Origin: Tepidiformaceae bacterium
GTDB lineage: Bacteria > Chloroflexota > Dehalococcoidia > Tepidiformales > Tepidiformaceae
Direction: 5' to 3'
DNA: 64,000 bases
Assembly: GCA_958295975.1 (NCBI GenBank)
Contig: OY282446.1
Location: 1,093,289 to 1,157,288 of the forward strand
Positions 52,051-61,704 of the stretch are shown here, piece by piece. The position numbers and the translations under genes were made by a program. The number at the start of each line of letters is the position of its first letter. Position 1 is the stretch's first letter. The notes under the pieces were generated by a model. It worked only from the letters and a program-made list of their open reading frames with translations. It was not told where the DNA came from and ran no database searches.

Positions 52051-54468
52051 ATGGCGAGCGTGAAGCGCGTGCGAACCGCAGCCGTGGCGGGGCTGGCCCT
52101 GCTGCTGGCCGTCGCCGTCGCGGGACCGGCGATGGCGCAGGGCGGCGCGGACGCGGCCAGCGTCGAGGTGCGCGTCTGGCAGAACGTGGACGATGACCGC
52201 GACCTGTACGTGAGCACGCGTCCGGCGGGCGGCTCGTGGCGCACGGCGCCGCTCACGCTGGACGGCCTCACCGCCAGCGAGAGCTACCGTTACGGCGACA
52301 TCGCGCTTCCCGCTCCGGATGCGGTGGACATCCGCATCTGGCAGGACGTGGATGAGGGATGGCGCTTCTTCGTCAACGCGCGCCCCGCAGGCGGGGCGTG
52401 GCCGGGGACGCGCTCGCTGCTGCCGGACGACGGGCTCAGTTCGAGCGGGCGCTACCGCTACGGCGACATCACGCTCGCGCTCCGCCCGCAGGTGACGACG
52501 CTGGCCGGTCGCGCGGGCAAGCGCGGCTATGCCGACGGCCTGGCTGGCGAAGCACTGTTCGGAGAGCGCCTCGCGGGAGAGCAGTTCCAGCAGAGCCGGG
52601 GGCTGGGCCTGGCGATCGACGGCGATGGCAACGTGATCGTCGCGGACGCCCGGAACCACGCCATCCGCCGCATCGCGCCGGATGGGATGGTGACGACCAT
52701 CGCGGGCGGCAACGGAGCGGGCCTGCGCGACGGCCCCGCCACGGCCGCGCAGTTCGCGAGACCCATGGACGTGGCCATCGCCGCGGACGGATCGATCTAC
52801 GTCGCGGACTCAGACAACCACCGCATCCGCCGCATCGTGGACGGGACGGTGACGACCGTCGCTGGCAGCGGACCCGCGCTCACCCGGTCCAACTTCGCCG
52901 ACCCCGACTCGCGGGGAGGCCACCGCGATGGTCCGGCGAAGCGGGCCCTGCTCAACTTCCCCCACGGGATCGCGTTCGCGCCGGACGGCGGACTGCTCAT
53001 CCTCGAGGAACAACGCCGCATCAGGCGCCTCTCCCCCAACGGCTGGGTCTCCACGTTCGCCGAGAGCGACCACTACGACCAGCAGGACGGGGCCATCGAG
53101 GACGCGTCGTTCGGTACCCTGCGCGCGATTGACATCGACGCGGAGGGCAACGTCCACGTCATCGATAGCCTGACCACTACCTCTCACGCCGCCGCCGTCG
53201 CCATCCGGAGGATCGACGTCCGGGGCTTCATGTCGACGATCTTCAGCGGCGCTCCCGCGGGCGCGGGCGGAGTGCTCTCCATCCCGTCTGGCCTGGCGGT
53301 AGCGGACGACGGCACCATCTACGTCGCGAACACGGGACGCCACCAGATACTCGAACTGCGCGACGGCGAGTTGCGCGGGGTGGCCGGGACCGGCGACGCG
53401 GGGCGCGCCGACGGCGACCGCGACGAGGCGACGTTCAACAAGCCCGGCGCGATCACGATAGCGGGCGACGGGACGCTCGTGGTCGCGGACGAAGGCAACG
53501 GACTCATCCGCCGGGTCGTTCCGGCTACGGACCAGCGCGACGCAACGGTTCCGGCGGTGGCGCGGGCGGAGTGGCTGTCCGCGAGGGTCGAACGCTTCAC
53601 CCTGCGCGGGGCGCCGTTCGGCGTCAGCGGCCCGAGGGGGATGGCGCTCGACGCCGCTGGTCATGTCATCGTCGCCGACTTCTCGGGCCACGCCATCCGT
53701 CGCATCTCGCCGGACGGGACGGTGGCGACGATCGCCGGAGGCAATGGCGAGGGCGTCCGCGATGGGCCGCGAGAGCGCGCGCAGTTCGCGGGCCCCTGGG
53801 GCGTTGCCGTGCACCCCGACGGCTCGATCTACGTCGCCGATTCGCGCGGGAACCGCATCCGCCGCATCGCGCCCGACGGACCGGTGACGACGGTCGCCGG
53901 AGGCGGACCGATCGCGCGGGTCGGCGGCTACCGCGGCGACTTCCGCGACGGGCCCGCTGATCGCGCGCGGTTCCGGGAGCCGAAGGCGATCGCCTTCGAT
54001 GGCGAGGGGAACCTGCTCATCGCCGACAGCGGCAACAACCTCATCCGGAAACTCTCGCCGACGGGGTGGGTCTCGTCGCTCGCGGACGGCTTCGGCACGG
54101 GCGGAGTGGCGGTGGACGACAGTGGGAATGTCTTCTTCACCCAGACCCGGGACCAAGGCTCTCCCATTCGCAAGTTCGGGCGCGACGGCACGGTTTCAAC
54201 GGTGCTGGAGGCCCCGTACGCGTGGCGCGGCGGGGGGCTCCTGCCGTTCATCGAGGGGATCGCCGTGGGTCTTGACGGCGCCCTCTACGTGGCGGACCCG
54301 GGCTACGACCGCGTCGCCAAGGTTGCCCTGGACGGCTCGCTCGCGTTCATCGCCGGTGGGCGCGGAACCGATCCGATTGGGTTCGCGGCGGTTCTCCCCC
54401 TTGACGACGGAACGCTCCTGGCCTCGGGGTACGGTGCCATCTGGAAGATCACCCTCGACGCGGAGTGA
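52051..54468 (+). CDS. Secreted NHL-repeat beta-propeller protein
   Basis: The 805-residue protein has a signal peptide (about residues 1–30, ending PAMAQ) and two N-terminal repeats of about 50 residues (VEVRVWQNVDDDRDLYVSTR and VDIRIWQDVDEGWRFFVNAR, each ending YRYGDI). Many NHL repeats follow, of the form GLAIDGDGNVIVADARNHAIRRIAPDG-V-TIAGG, arranged in two series (about 160–480 and 500–800), suggesting two propellers. It is presumably an exported binding or structural protein. A leaderless TATAGT box precedes the ATG by 7 nt. Confidence 0.88.
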   Translation: MASVKRVRTAAVAGLALLLAVAVAGPAMAQGGADAASVEVRVWQNVDDDRDLYVSTRPAGGSWRTAPLTLDGLTASESYRYGDIALPAPDAVDIRIWQDVDEGWRFFVNARPAGGAWPGTRSLLPDDGLSSSGRYRYGDITLALRPQVTTLAGRAGKRGYADGLAGEALFGERLAGEQFQQSRGLGLAIDGDGNVIVADARNHAIRRIAPDGMVTTIAGGNGAGLRDGPATAAQFARPMDVAIAADGSIYVADSDNHRIRRIVDGTVTTVAGSGPALTRSNFADPDSRGGHRDGPAKRALLNFPHGIAFAPDGGLLILEEQRRIRRLSPNGWVSTFAESDHYDQQDGAIEDASFGTLRAIDIDAEGNVHVIDSLTTTSHAAAVAIRRIDVRGFMSTIFSGAPAGAGGVLSIPSGLAVADDGTIYVANTGRHQILELRDGELRGVAGTGDAGRADGDRDEATFNKPGAITIAGDGTLVVADEGNGLIRRVVPATDQRDATVPAVARAEWLSARVERFTLRGAPFGVSGPRGMALDAAGHVIVADFSGHAIRRISPDGTVATIAGGNGEGVRDGPRERAQFAGPWGVAVHPDGSIYVADSRGNRIRRIAPDGPVTTVAGGGPIARVGGYRGDFRDGPADRARFREPKAIAFDGEGNLLIADSGNNLIRKLSPTGWVSSLADGFGTGGVAVDDSGNVFFTQTRDQGSPIRKFGRDGTVSTVLEAPYAWRGGGLLPFIEGIAVGLDGALYVADPGYDRVAKVALDGSLAFIAGGRGTDPIGFAAVLPLDDGTLLASGYGAIWKITLDAE

Positions 54469-54473
54469 CGCGC

Positions 54474-55250
54474 TCAGCGGGCCTTCGCGCCGCCGTCGAT
54501 GGGGTAGGCCGCGCCCGTCATGAAGGACGCCTCGTCGCTCAGCAGGAAGGCCGCCAGCGCCGCCACCTCCTGCGGCTCGCCGTAGCGGCGCAGGGGCAAC
54601 CCCGCGGCGATGGCGGCGCGGCGCGATTCGGGATCGTCGGGGTCGCCGCCGCGCTCGATGGAGCGCATCATGCGCGTCTCGATGGGGGCCGGGCAGATGG
54701 CGTTCACGCGCACGCCGTCGCGCGCGAACTCCAGCGCCGCCGTGCGCGTGATGCCGATGACGGCGTGCTTGCTCGCGCCGTAGGCCACGAGGTGGGGCGT
54801 GCCCCCCAGCCCCGCCGTGGAGGCGGTGTTGACGATGGCCCCGCCGCCGCGCGCGCGCATGGCCCCGTGCACGGCCCGCAGCCCCAGCCACACGCCCTTC
54901 ACGTTGACCGCCATGACGCGGTCGAACACGTCCTCGGGGTAGTCCGCGAGGGGCGCGACCGCGCCCTCGATGCCGGCGTTGTTGAAGAAGGCGTCGATGC
55001 CGCCGAAGCGCTCGACGGCCTTGCGCGCGTAGCGCTCGTGGTCGGCGCGACGGGTCACGTCGGCGGGGACGGCGATGGCCTCGCCGCCCGCCCCGGCGAC
55101 GGCGCGCACGGTTCCCTCGAGGTCGCTGGCGGGCAGGTCGACGGCGACGACGCGCGCGCCCTCGGCGGCGAGGCGCACGGCGGCGGCGCGTCCGATGCCC
55201 CCGGCGGCGCCGGTGACGACGGCGACCCTGCCCTCGAAGCGCTGGCTCAT
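54474..55250 (-). CDS. Short-chain dehydrogenase/reductase
   Basis: This SDR of 258 residues has the cofactor motif TGAAGGIGRA, the Asp after beta 2 (VVAVDLPASD) that favours NAD over NADP, and NNAG. The catalytic Ser is in NTASTAG, with YGASK, and the C-terminal GAAYPIDGGAKAR is typical of FabG-like or steroid-type SDRs. Substrate unknown. It is convergent with the NHL gene, 5 bases apart, and lies upstream of tRNA-Pro on the opposite strand. Confidence 0.88.
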   Translation of the reverse strand: MSQRFEGRVAVVTGAAGGIGRAAAVRLAAEGARVVAVDLPASDLEGTVRAVAGAGGEAIAVPADVTRRADHERYARKAVERFGGIDAFFNNAGIEGAVAPLADYPEDVFDRVMAVNVKGVWLGLRAVHGAMRARGGGAIVNTASTAGLGGTPHLVAYGASKHAVIGITRTAALEFARDGVRVNAICPAPIETRMMRSIERGGDPDDPESRRAAIAAGLPLRRYGEPQEVAALAAFLLSDEASFMTGAAYPIDGGAKAR

Positions 55251-55336
55251 GGCGTGACCTCCGGCGCGGCTGCGCGCGTCCAGTGTAGGGCGGGCGCGAC
55301 GGGGAGGCGCGGGGGCGCTATGCTGGGGGTTCGGGT

Positions 55337-55413
55337 CGGGGTGTAGCTCAGCCTGGCAGAGTGCTTCGTTCGGGACGAAGAGGTCCCCGGTTCAAATCCG
55401 GGCACCCCGACCA
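55337..55413 (+). tRNA. tRNA-Pro (anticodon CGG)
   Basis: Acceptor CGGGGTG (55337–55343) pairs with CACCCCG (55403–55409). The anticodon stem CTTCG/CGAAG encloses TTCGGGA with anticodon CGG, and the T arm is CCCGG-TTCAAAT-CCGGG. Discriminator A and CCA (55411–55413) are encoded. A TATGCT box at about 55319 could be its -10. The frameshifted methylase gene begins 5 bases beyond the 3' end. Confidence 0.96.
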
Positions 55414-55418
55414 GCCTT

Positions 55419-58138
55419 CTACAGCAGCCCTCCCTGCCTGGTCTCGGCGTACAGCGGCTGGTTCGTGATGCTCGGCTCTTCCGACAGCGCCTTGCGGATG
55501 CGCGCCACGTGCTCGCGGTCGTAGCCCAGCGCGTCGGCCACGATGTCGTCCAGCCGCATCCGCACGGGGTCGCGCGCCATCTCCGGCAACGGGAGGAGCT
55601 GCTGGTTCTTCATCTCCTCGAAGGCGGTGGCGAGCGCGTCGCGCGCTTTCGGGTTGGCGGGGAAGTCGGGCACGCGCAGCGCATTCTGTGTGGCAAGGGA
55701 GAACGCAGGGCGGGACGGAATCACGTTGTCTCTCTCGGCAAGCGTGGCGAGGAAACCAGGCGAGGAGTTGAACCAGGCGCAGATGGCGGCGGCGGTCTCG
55801 TCATCCTGCGGGCGGCACGGCACCCAGCGCGAACCGACGGCTGGCTCGTCCACCAGAACAGCCCCAACACGATTCGTATTCAGCCGAATCCTGTTCGACA
55901 GCAGCAGACGGCCGCGCTGCCCCCAATATCGCTCCGCCAGATGTTCCTTGCCCTTGATTGGCTCGATGTAGACGTCCGTCTCGGCGCGCATGGACATCGT
56001 GACATCTGGCCTGTTATGCCAGAGCGCTCGTCTTCCCGAATTCGTTGGCTGATCGAACTTGCGATAGGAATCACGAATTCGCTGCCCAGCGGGGCGAATC
56101 TCAGCGAGGCTGTCCAGCCGCACGAGATTCGCAGCCATCTCGCGGTAGGCGATTCCCAGCCACGGCGCATGGAAGTTGACCGCATACCAATCTCCGGATG
56201 CCATGTGCTCCGCATCCACCCATTGCTCCGTGAAATCGCCGCTGCCACCTTCCTCAAGCGTCTTGGCGAGAGCGATGGCCTCGAACGGCGTGCGCGGGTT
56301 GTACGCGAGATTGACGAACCGCGTAGGCGGCTTCTCTGCATCCGGGTTCCAGCGGCGGCAGACGATCAGCACTTCGCCGATGCTCGTATTCTCGGAGAAG
56401 AAGATGCGCTGCGGATCGTGCGAGCTGATCACCGTATCGATGTGCATGTCGGCAGCCCAGAACTGGCGAATGGCAGAACCGGCAGGTCCGGCAATAGCGG
56501 AAGTGGGAAGAACGGTGGCCAGCGTTCCGTTGTCACTCAGGAGCCGCGTTCCGAGCACCACGAACATGTTGCTGGAAGCTCGCAGGTTGCCATCCCCTTG
56601 AAGCGCGATAAACTCCCGTTCCTTCATCATGCGCTCGGCCTGGGGCCCCATCTGGTCATGCCGCAGGCTATCCCGCGTGAAGGGCGGATTCATAATCACG
56701 AGATCCATCGGGGGAGGCGTCTCCTGACCCCACTCCTCAGCCCCACACGCCGCGACGACGGCCACGGATTCAGCAGCATCCCCTCTCCATAAAGAAACTC
56801 CAGCGAGCCGATGCGCGCCACCTTGCGCTTGGCCTCGAGCGGCACATCGCGCTCGTCATCGGGATCGGGAAACAAGCCGAACGGCGTCTGATTGACGTGC
56901 ATCTGCCCGAACGTCGCCTTCGGATGAATCATCGCCAGCGTGCTCGCCGTCAGGTGCGTTGCCGTCAGATTCGTGTCATAGCCGTAGATCACGTCCTCAA
57001 CCAGCGCCTCGGCCAGCAGCTCGTCCAGCTCGGCATCGTGCTCCGTATCGCCGCGCTTCAGCTGGTTCAGACGCTCGACCGTGGCCATGAGCAGCGTGCC
57101 CGTGCCGCAGGCGGGATCGCAGACGCGCAGGGAGTCGATGGCGTCGTGGTCCCACGTACGCCCGCCGCCCGGCAGCGCCAGCGAGGCCAGCAGCGTCGCG
57201 GCGGCGGAAGACGTGTAGAACGAGCCGTCGTAGCGCGCGGTGTCGAGGATGCGGTGGAAGATGCGGCCCAGCAGATCGTGCCGCACGCCGGTCGTGCGCC
57301 GCGCGACACCGCCCACGTCGAGCGCCAGCGCGCGGATGATGCGGTTCGCGTCCATCGTCGCGGGCAGCGCGCCCAGCGCCGTCATCGCGGCCTCGAAGAT
57401 CGGCTGGTAGTCGATCTGCAGGATCGCGCCCCACACGGCGCGGAAGGCGGCGATGGGGTCGTCCGCCTGCGCGCAGGCTTCGGGCGAGGCCTGGCCCTCG
57501 ATGTGGTCCAGCCGGTGCTGGACGAGCATCGACGTAGCCAGCACCAACGCGGCGCGCTTCGCCCGCTTCAGGTAGTCGTGATCACGATCGGATGCCCTTT
57601 CCCCCTTCGGTTCGGGAAGGCGAAGCGCCTCGGCCAGTGCGCGGCGCGTGTCGAGCGGGATGTCGTTCGCGGCCTTGTCCAGCGCGACGAGCAGCTGACC
57701 AGCGGCCATGTCGGCGTCGTCGATGTGCTGCGGGGCCATCCGCACGGCCTCGGCCAGCTCGCGCACGGTGCCATTGGTCCAGTCTTTGGGAGCGGGCGTG
57801 CCTTCGCGCGCCTTGCCGCTGGTCGCGTCGCGCGTTCGCAGCACCCAGCTCAGGGGCGTCTCCGGCGTCATATCCTCGTAGCGTTGGCCGGGTTCGTAGC
57901 AGACGGCGAACACGAGCACCGCCGCGTTCTGGGTCAAGCGCCGGTCGGCGTCCTTGACGGCCCCGCTCCTGGAGTTGATCTCGGCTTCGAGAATCACGAG
58001 GCCGTCTTCAAGCGTGACGCGGATGTCGTGCTGCCGGGTGCCGTGCGTCTGTTCAGGCTCGACCGTGAGACCGAGGAGACGGAACTGATCCGCCACCGCC
58101 CCGTTGATCAACGGCTCTTTGGAGGGTTCGCGGCTCAT
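55419..58138 (-). pseudogene. Frameshifted Type IIG-like N6-adenine methylase/restriction protein
   Basis: The reading starts at 58138 (MSREPSKEPLINGAVADQF) and runs to about 56785 with an N-terminal nuclease-like segment (DGLVILEAEINSRSG) and methylase motif I (DPACGTGTLLMA). It then shifts frame. The catalytic motif IMNPPFTRDS and the C-terminal recognition region occur in another frame down to 55419. Adding one base to the run of four C at 56780–56783 (G on the coding strand) restores a single open frame (LYGEG-D-AAESVAVVAACG). It may be a pseudogene, a phase-variable tract or an assembly error. Full length would be about 906 residues. The 3' half is AT-richer, and the gene abuts tRNA-Pro. 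Confidence 0.82.
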
Positions 58139-58210
58139 GGCTGGGGCCTCCGCGCGAACGGATGCGCGCACTCTAAGGGATGGCGCGCGCGTCCGCCAGC
58201 GCGGGGGCGC

Positions 58211-58846
58211 TCAGGGGCGCTTGCGCGCGAGCGCGGAGACGCGCGGGATGGGCGGGATGGCGTGCGGGCCCAGCTCCACCAGGTCGATGGCGTCGAAGCC
58301 GCACTCCGTGAGCAGGGCCGCCAGCCGTCCCCAGCCGCGCAGGTCCGCGGGCGCGCCGAGCAGCCGCCGGTGGAGCGCGTCCAGCGGCGCCCAGCGCACG
58401 GGCGCGAATTCGACCAGCAGGGCCGCGCCGCCGGGGGCCAGCACGCGCGCGATCTCCCGCGCGAGGGCGCGCACCTCGTCGTCGTCGAGCGCGCGCAGCA
58501 CGTGCAGGGCGGTGACGGCGTCGAAGGCGGCGTCGCGGAAGGGCAGGCTCCCGGGCCAGGCGACGAGGTCGGGGGGGAGCGCGCCGCCCGCCGCCGCGTC
58601 CAGCCGCACGGGCATGGCCTTCGCGCCCGCGCGCGCGGCCAGCAGCGCGGCGAAGGCGCCGCCGCCGAGGCTCACGTCGAGCCAGCGTTCGGCGCGGTCG
58701 AGCGCCAGCAGCTCGATCATGCGGTCGGGGCGGGGGAAGAGGGCGGCGCGGGCGGCCTGCGAATCGAGCGCGCGCGCGGGCAGGCCGCGTGCCCGTGCGA
58801 GGCGGCGTCGGCGCGCGCGGATGGCCTCGCGACGGCGGCGGATCAC
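58211..58846 (-). CDS. SAM-dependent methyltransferase, class I
   Basis: The 211-residue protein begins VIRRRREAIRARRRRL, a basic stretch, then a Rossmann-like methyltransferase core. Motif I is unusual (WLDVSLGGGAFAALLAARAG, with Ser-Leu in place of the first Gly). Later parts are FDAVTALHVLRALDDDEVRAL, ARVLAPGGAALLVEF and a C-terminal ALLTECGFDAIDLVELG typical of methyltransferase-11 proteins. The substrate is unknown. The GTG start overlaps the stop of the upstream 141-residue gene, so both belong to the operon beginning with the M23 peptidase. Confidence 0.78.
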   Translation of the reverse strand: MIRRRREAIRARRRRLARARGLPARALDSQAARAALFPRPDRMIELLALDRAERWLDVSLGGGAFAALLAARAGAKAMPVRLDAAAGGALPPDLVAWPGSLPFRDAAFDAVTALHVLRALDDDEVRALAREIARVLAPGGAALLVEFAPVRWAPLDALHRRLLGAPADLRGWGRLAALLTECGFDAIDLVELGPHAIPPIPRVSALARKRP

Positions 58847-59268
58847 AGCTCGTAGGTTAGGCGCACGCGGCGGTTGGCGCGCGCGGCGCGTTCGGCGAGG
58901 GCGCGCAGGGCGTCGGCCTCGTCGGGCAGCGTTTCGGCGTCGGCGCGTCGCGTGAGAGTGCGCGCGAAGTCGTCCCCGCGCAGGGCCTCGCCGAGGGCCG
59001 TCAGAGTGGCGGCGAGGGGGGCGGCGTCCTGCCAGGCGCGCGCCAGCATGGCCTCGTCCTCGGCGTCCGCGGCCTCGCGTTCGTAGAAGGCGGCGAGCGG
59101 CCCCAGGCGCACGCCGAGGGCGGCGGCGCGTTCGGCGAGGGCGATGAGGGGGTGGCGCGCGCCGAAGCCGCGCACCTCGGCGAAGGACATGAAGGCCACG
59201 AGGGCCGCGCCGCCGCCGGGCAGCGCGTCCGCCTCGCCCTCGCCCTCGATCTCGACCGCCAGACGCAT
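58843..59268 (-). CDS. Conserved hypothetical protein, helical
   Basis: The 141-residue protein begins MRLAVEIEGEGEADALPGGG and is otherwise mostly Ala/Leu/Glu-rich helix (AALVAFMSFAEVRGFGARHP, AMLARAWQDAAPLAATLTALGEALRG) with no membrane segment. No family recognised. It lies between the M23 lipoprotein gene (2 bases away) and the methyltransferase gene (4-base overlap), so it is translated in the same operon. Confidence 0.65.
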   Translation of the reverse strand: MRLAVEIEGEGEADALPGGGAALVAFMSFAEVRGFGARHPLIALAERAAALGVRLGPLAAFYEREAADAEDEAMLARAWQDAAPLAATLTALGEALRGDDFARTLTRRADAETLPDEADALRALAERAARANRRVRLTYEL

Positions 59269-59270
59269 GG

Positions 59271-60239
59271 CTAGAAGCCGTTGCGCCCGTCGGTGAAGCG
59301 CAGGGGATCGACGAGCACGCCGTGCACGGAGATCTCCCAGTGCAGGTGGGCGGCGGTGGAGAGGCCCGTGTTGCCCACCTGCGCGATGAGCTGGCCCCGG
59401 CGCACGGTCTGGCCCTCGGCCACGGCGAAGGCGCTGAGGTGGGCGTAGCCGGAGAGCACGCCGCCGCCGTGGTCGATGACGACCATGCCGCCGCGCACGG
59501 CCAGCTGGCGCGCGAGGGCCACGCGCCCGCCGTTGGCGGCGTACACGGGCGTGCCCTCGGGAGCGCCGAAATCCGCGCCCCCGTGGCGCGCGCCGGAGGG
59601 GCCGTCGTTGTAGGAGCGCACCTCGCCGAAGTGGCTGGTGACGGGCCCCCCCGCGGGCGCGCGCCAGCCGCCGCTCCAGAGCTTGTCCGGCGTCTCCAGC
59701 CCGTAGGTTTCGGCCAGCAGGGCCTCCTCGCGGGCGCGCTCGGCATCGTCCAGGGGGATCGCGCCGGGTTCGCCCTCGTAGACGATGTGGGCGGTCTCCC
59801 AGGCGGTCTCGCGCACGTCGATGCGGCGCTCGAAGACGCCCGCCGAGCCGTTCGCGAGCGTGAAGCGCACCACCAGCGGGTGTTCGCCGGGCGGGGCCTC
59901 CATGCCCACGCCGATCACCGTGTACTTGCTGAATTCGCCCTGTCCGAGGGGGTGGACGCGGCCCAGGAACGCGGCCTCGCCCTCGCGCACGCCGCCCGTG
60001 ACGGAGACGAGGATGGCGCTCCCCTGCGCCACCACGTCCGCCGAGACGATCAGCTCGGGCGGCTCGTCCGGGTCGGCCGCGGAGACGGTGGCGGTGGTGG
60101 GGGCCGGCGTGTCCACGGGCGCGGGCGTGACCGCGCGCACCTCCACGCGGGGCGCGTCCGCCGCGCCGCCGCCGCAGGCCGCCAGCAGCAGCGCCGCCAG
60201 CAGCGCCAGCGCCAGCCCCGCGCGCGCCTGCGTCCGCAT
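59271..60239 (-). CDS. M23-family metallopeptidase lipoprotein (LytM domain)
   Basis: This 322-residue putative cell-wall endopeptidase has a lipobox LLLAACG followed by a Thr/Pro linker. A beta-rich domain (about residues 60–150) precedes the LytM domain at about 200–318, with zinc-ligand motifs RHGGADFGAP and AHLHWEIS and GYAHLSAF between. Both HxxxD and HxH are complete, so it should be active. CACGCT 7 nt before the ATG is a weak leaderless -10. It heads an operon with the 141-residue protein and the methyltransferase. Confidence 0.92.
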   Translation of the reverse strand: MRTQARAGLALALLAALLLAACGGGAADAPRVEVRAVTPAPVDTPAPTTATVSAADPDEPPELIVSADVVAQGSAILVSVTGGVREGEAAFLGRVHPLGQGEFSKYTVIGVGMEAPPGEHPLVVRFTLANGSAGVFERRIDVRETAWETAHIVYEGEPGAIPLDDAERAREEALLAETYGLETPDKLWSGGWRAPAGGPVTSHFGEVRSYNDGPSGARHGGADFGAPEGTPVYAANGGRVALARQLAVRGGMVVIDHGGGVLSGYAHLSAFAVAEGQTVRRGQLIAQVGNTGLSTAAHLHWEISVHGVLVDPLRFTDGRNGF

Positions 60240-60300
60240 GGCCCCAAGCGTGGGGCACGGGCGCGCCGCCGTCGACCCGCGCGCGGTGGGGCGGGGACGC

Positions 60301-61407
60301 TCAGTCCACCCACCGCAGCCGCATCTTGAGGTTCTGCAGGCGGTTGTACGGGACGCGCTTCTCGTGTTGCAGGCGTCCGGCCACGATGCCGGGGTCGATG
60401 CCCTGCCGCTTCGCGAAGGCGCGCACGGACGCCTCGGCGAAGTTCTCCGCCGTGATGAACGCCGCCCAGTCGGTGGGTGGAATCAGCAGGTCGCGGGCGA
60501 AGGCGTCGCAGGCGTCCTCCTCCCCGGCGTTCCGTTCGACGCCGTGCGGGCCGTCGATGCGAACATCGCGGAACCACCCGCGCAGGAGATGCGCGGCTTC
60601 GTGATAAAAGCTGAACCAGAGCACGTCGGCGGTCTTGTGGCGCAGGTTGAGCTGGATGTGCCCCTTGTCGCGCCGGAGCCAGCGGGCGGCGCCGGTGGCG
60701 TTCGCCTTCGGGTACTCCCTGATGAAGGAGACGGCCACGCCCGCCCCGGCGCAGCGCGTTCGCATTTCGGCGCTGAAGACGGGCGGGTCGCTCGCGGTGA
60801 AGGCCCGCAGCGCCGCCAATGCCTCGCGGAAACGCGCCTCATCGTAGGGCGCGGCCTCGCGGGCGTCGCCGTCGAGTTCGCCCTCGCGCAGCCAGACGGC
60901 GAGCGCGCCCGGCGACGCCCGCGTCGCGTCGGTCACGCGCAGGCCGACGGCGGTCGCCGTCCGCCACTGCGCCTGCCACTGATCGAACTGGCTGAAGCCG
61001 AGGAACTGCAGCACCGCCCGCGCCTTCTCCCACGGCCGGGCGTGGCTCGTGACGGGGATCAGGCCGCGCTTCACGAGTTCGGCCACGGGGAAGCGGGGGA
61101 GCCACTCCCCCGCTTCCCGTTCGAGCCGTTCGCGCTCCTCGATGCGGCTCCTGGCGAGCCGGTAGCTGCTCTCGGAGTTGGTCCAGAAGCTCGCGGGGAT
61201 GCCCAGCGCCAGCTCGAGACCGAGCGCGGTTTCGGGCGTGAGCGCCTTCCCGCCGCGGATGAGTTCGTTGATCATCTGCGGCGGGCGGCCCATGCGGCGG
61301 GCGAGCTCCTGCTGGCTCATGCCGCGCGCCTCGATCTCCTCGCCGAGGAGTTTGCCGGGCGGAATCGCGATGTCGGGCCAGACGCGGTCGCGCGTGTCAG
61401 TCGCCAT
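60301..61407 (-). CDS. higA: HigA-type antitoxin fused to ImmA/IrrE metallopeptidase
   Basis: The 368-residue protein has an N-terminal HTH of the HigA/XRE kind (about residues 14–80: IPPGKLLGEEIEARGMSQQELARRMG, LALGIPASFW). A C-terminal ImmA/IrrE-like zinc peptidase follows (H269-E270-x-x-H273 in FYHEAAHLLRG, with acidic E296/E297 in NAGEEDACDAFARDLLIP). The linker is helical. It overlaps the toxin gene by 11 bases. Such fusions are known in some HigBA-like loci and suggest a proteolytic switch. It is the second gene after higB, under the palindromic operator. Confidence 0.88.
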   Translation of the reverse strand: MATDTRDRVWPDIAIPPGKLLGEEIEARGMSQQELARRMGRPPQMINELIRGGKALTPETALGLELALGIPASFWTNSESSYRLARSRIEERERLEREAGEWLPRFPVAELVKRGLIPVTSHARPWEKARAVLQFLGFSQFDQWQAQWRTATAVGLRVTDATRASPGALAVWLREGELDGDAREAAPYDEARFREALAALRAFTASDPPVFSAEMRTRCAGAGVAVSFIREYPKANATGAARWLRRDKGHIQLNLRHKTADVLWFSFYHEAAHLLRGWFRDVRIDGPHGVERNAGEEDACDAFARDLLIPPTDWAAFITAENFAEASVRAFAKRQGIDPGIVAGRLQHEKRVPYNRLQNLKMRLRWVD

Positions 61408-61693
61408 AGTGGTTCGACACCTCCTCAATCGTGACGGTCCCGCCGTCATCGGACACGGTGACGATCAGCCGCCAGCGCCCCGTCAGCGTGAGCGCCCACT
61501 GACCTTCCCGATCCCCTTTCAGCCGGTGGGCGTGGAACGTGCGGAAGCGCTCGATGGCGCTCCAGTCCACCGCGTCGTACAGGGCGTTCACGCGCTGCAC
61601 GTAGCGTTCGCCCACCTCGGGCGAATATTTGCGGCGCTCCTTCGCGGACTCGTACCGGCGCTGGAGCGGTCGGCTCCTGAATTCAACGTCCAA
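61397..61693 (-). CDS. higB: HigB-like toxin of the RelE superfamily
   Basis: The 98-residue protein reads MDVEFRSRPLQRRYES, then GERYVQRVNALYDAVDW, then FHAHRLKGDREGQWALTLTGRWRLIVTV and EEVSNHY. This is the HigB/RelE ribosome-dependent mRNA interferase pattern. The TTG start is supported by GAAGGA 8 bases upstream and by family alignment of the first residues. Toxin before antitoxin is the normal higBA order. Confidence 0.88.
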   Translation of the reverse strand: MDVEFRSRPLQRRYESAKERRKYSPEVGERYVQRVNALYDAVDWSAIERFRTFHAHRLKGDREGQWALTLTGRWRLIVTVSDDGGTVTIEEVSNHYGD

Positions 61694-61704
61694 CGCCAGC
61701 GTCC

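Noticed and set aside
55389-58210. Direct repeat of the tRNA-Pro 3' end as an attachment site bounding the methylase gene
   Set aside because: I could not find a second copy of the tRNA tail near 58.1–58.2 kb or elsewhere in the window, and no integrase gene is present.
58185-58215. A possible reverse-oriented fourth copy of the dispersed repeat
   Set aside because: Only a short GC-rich resemblance (CGCCAGCGCGG) that is expected by chance here.
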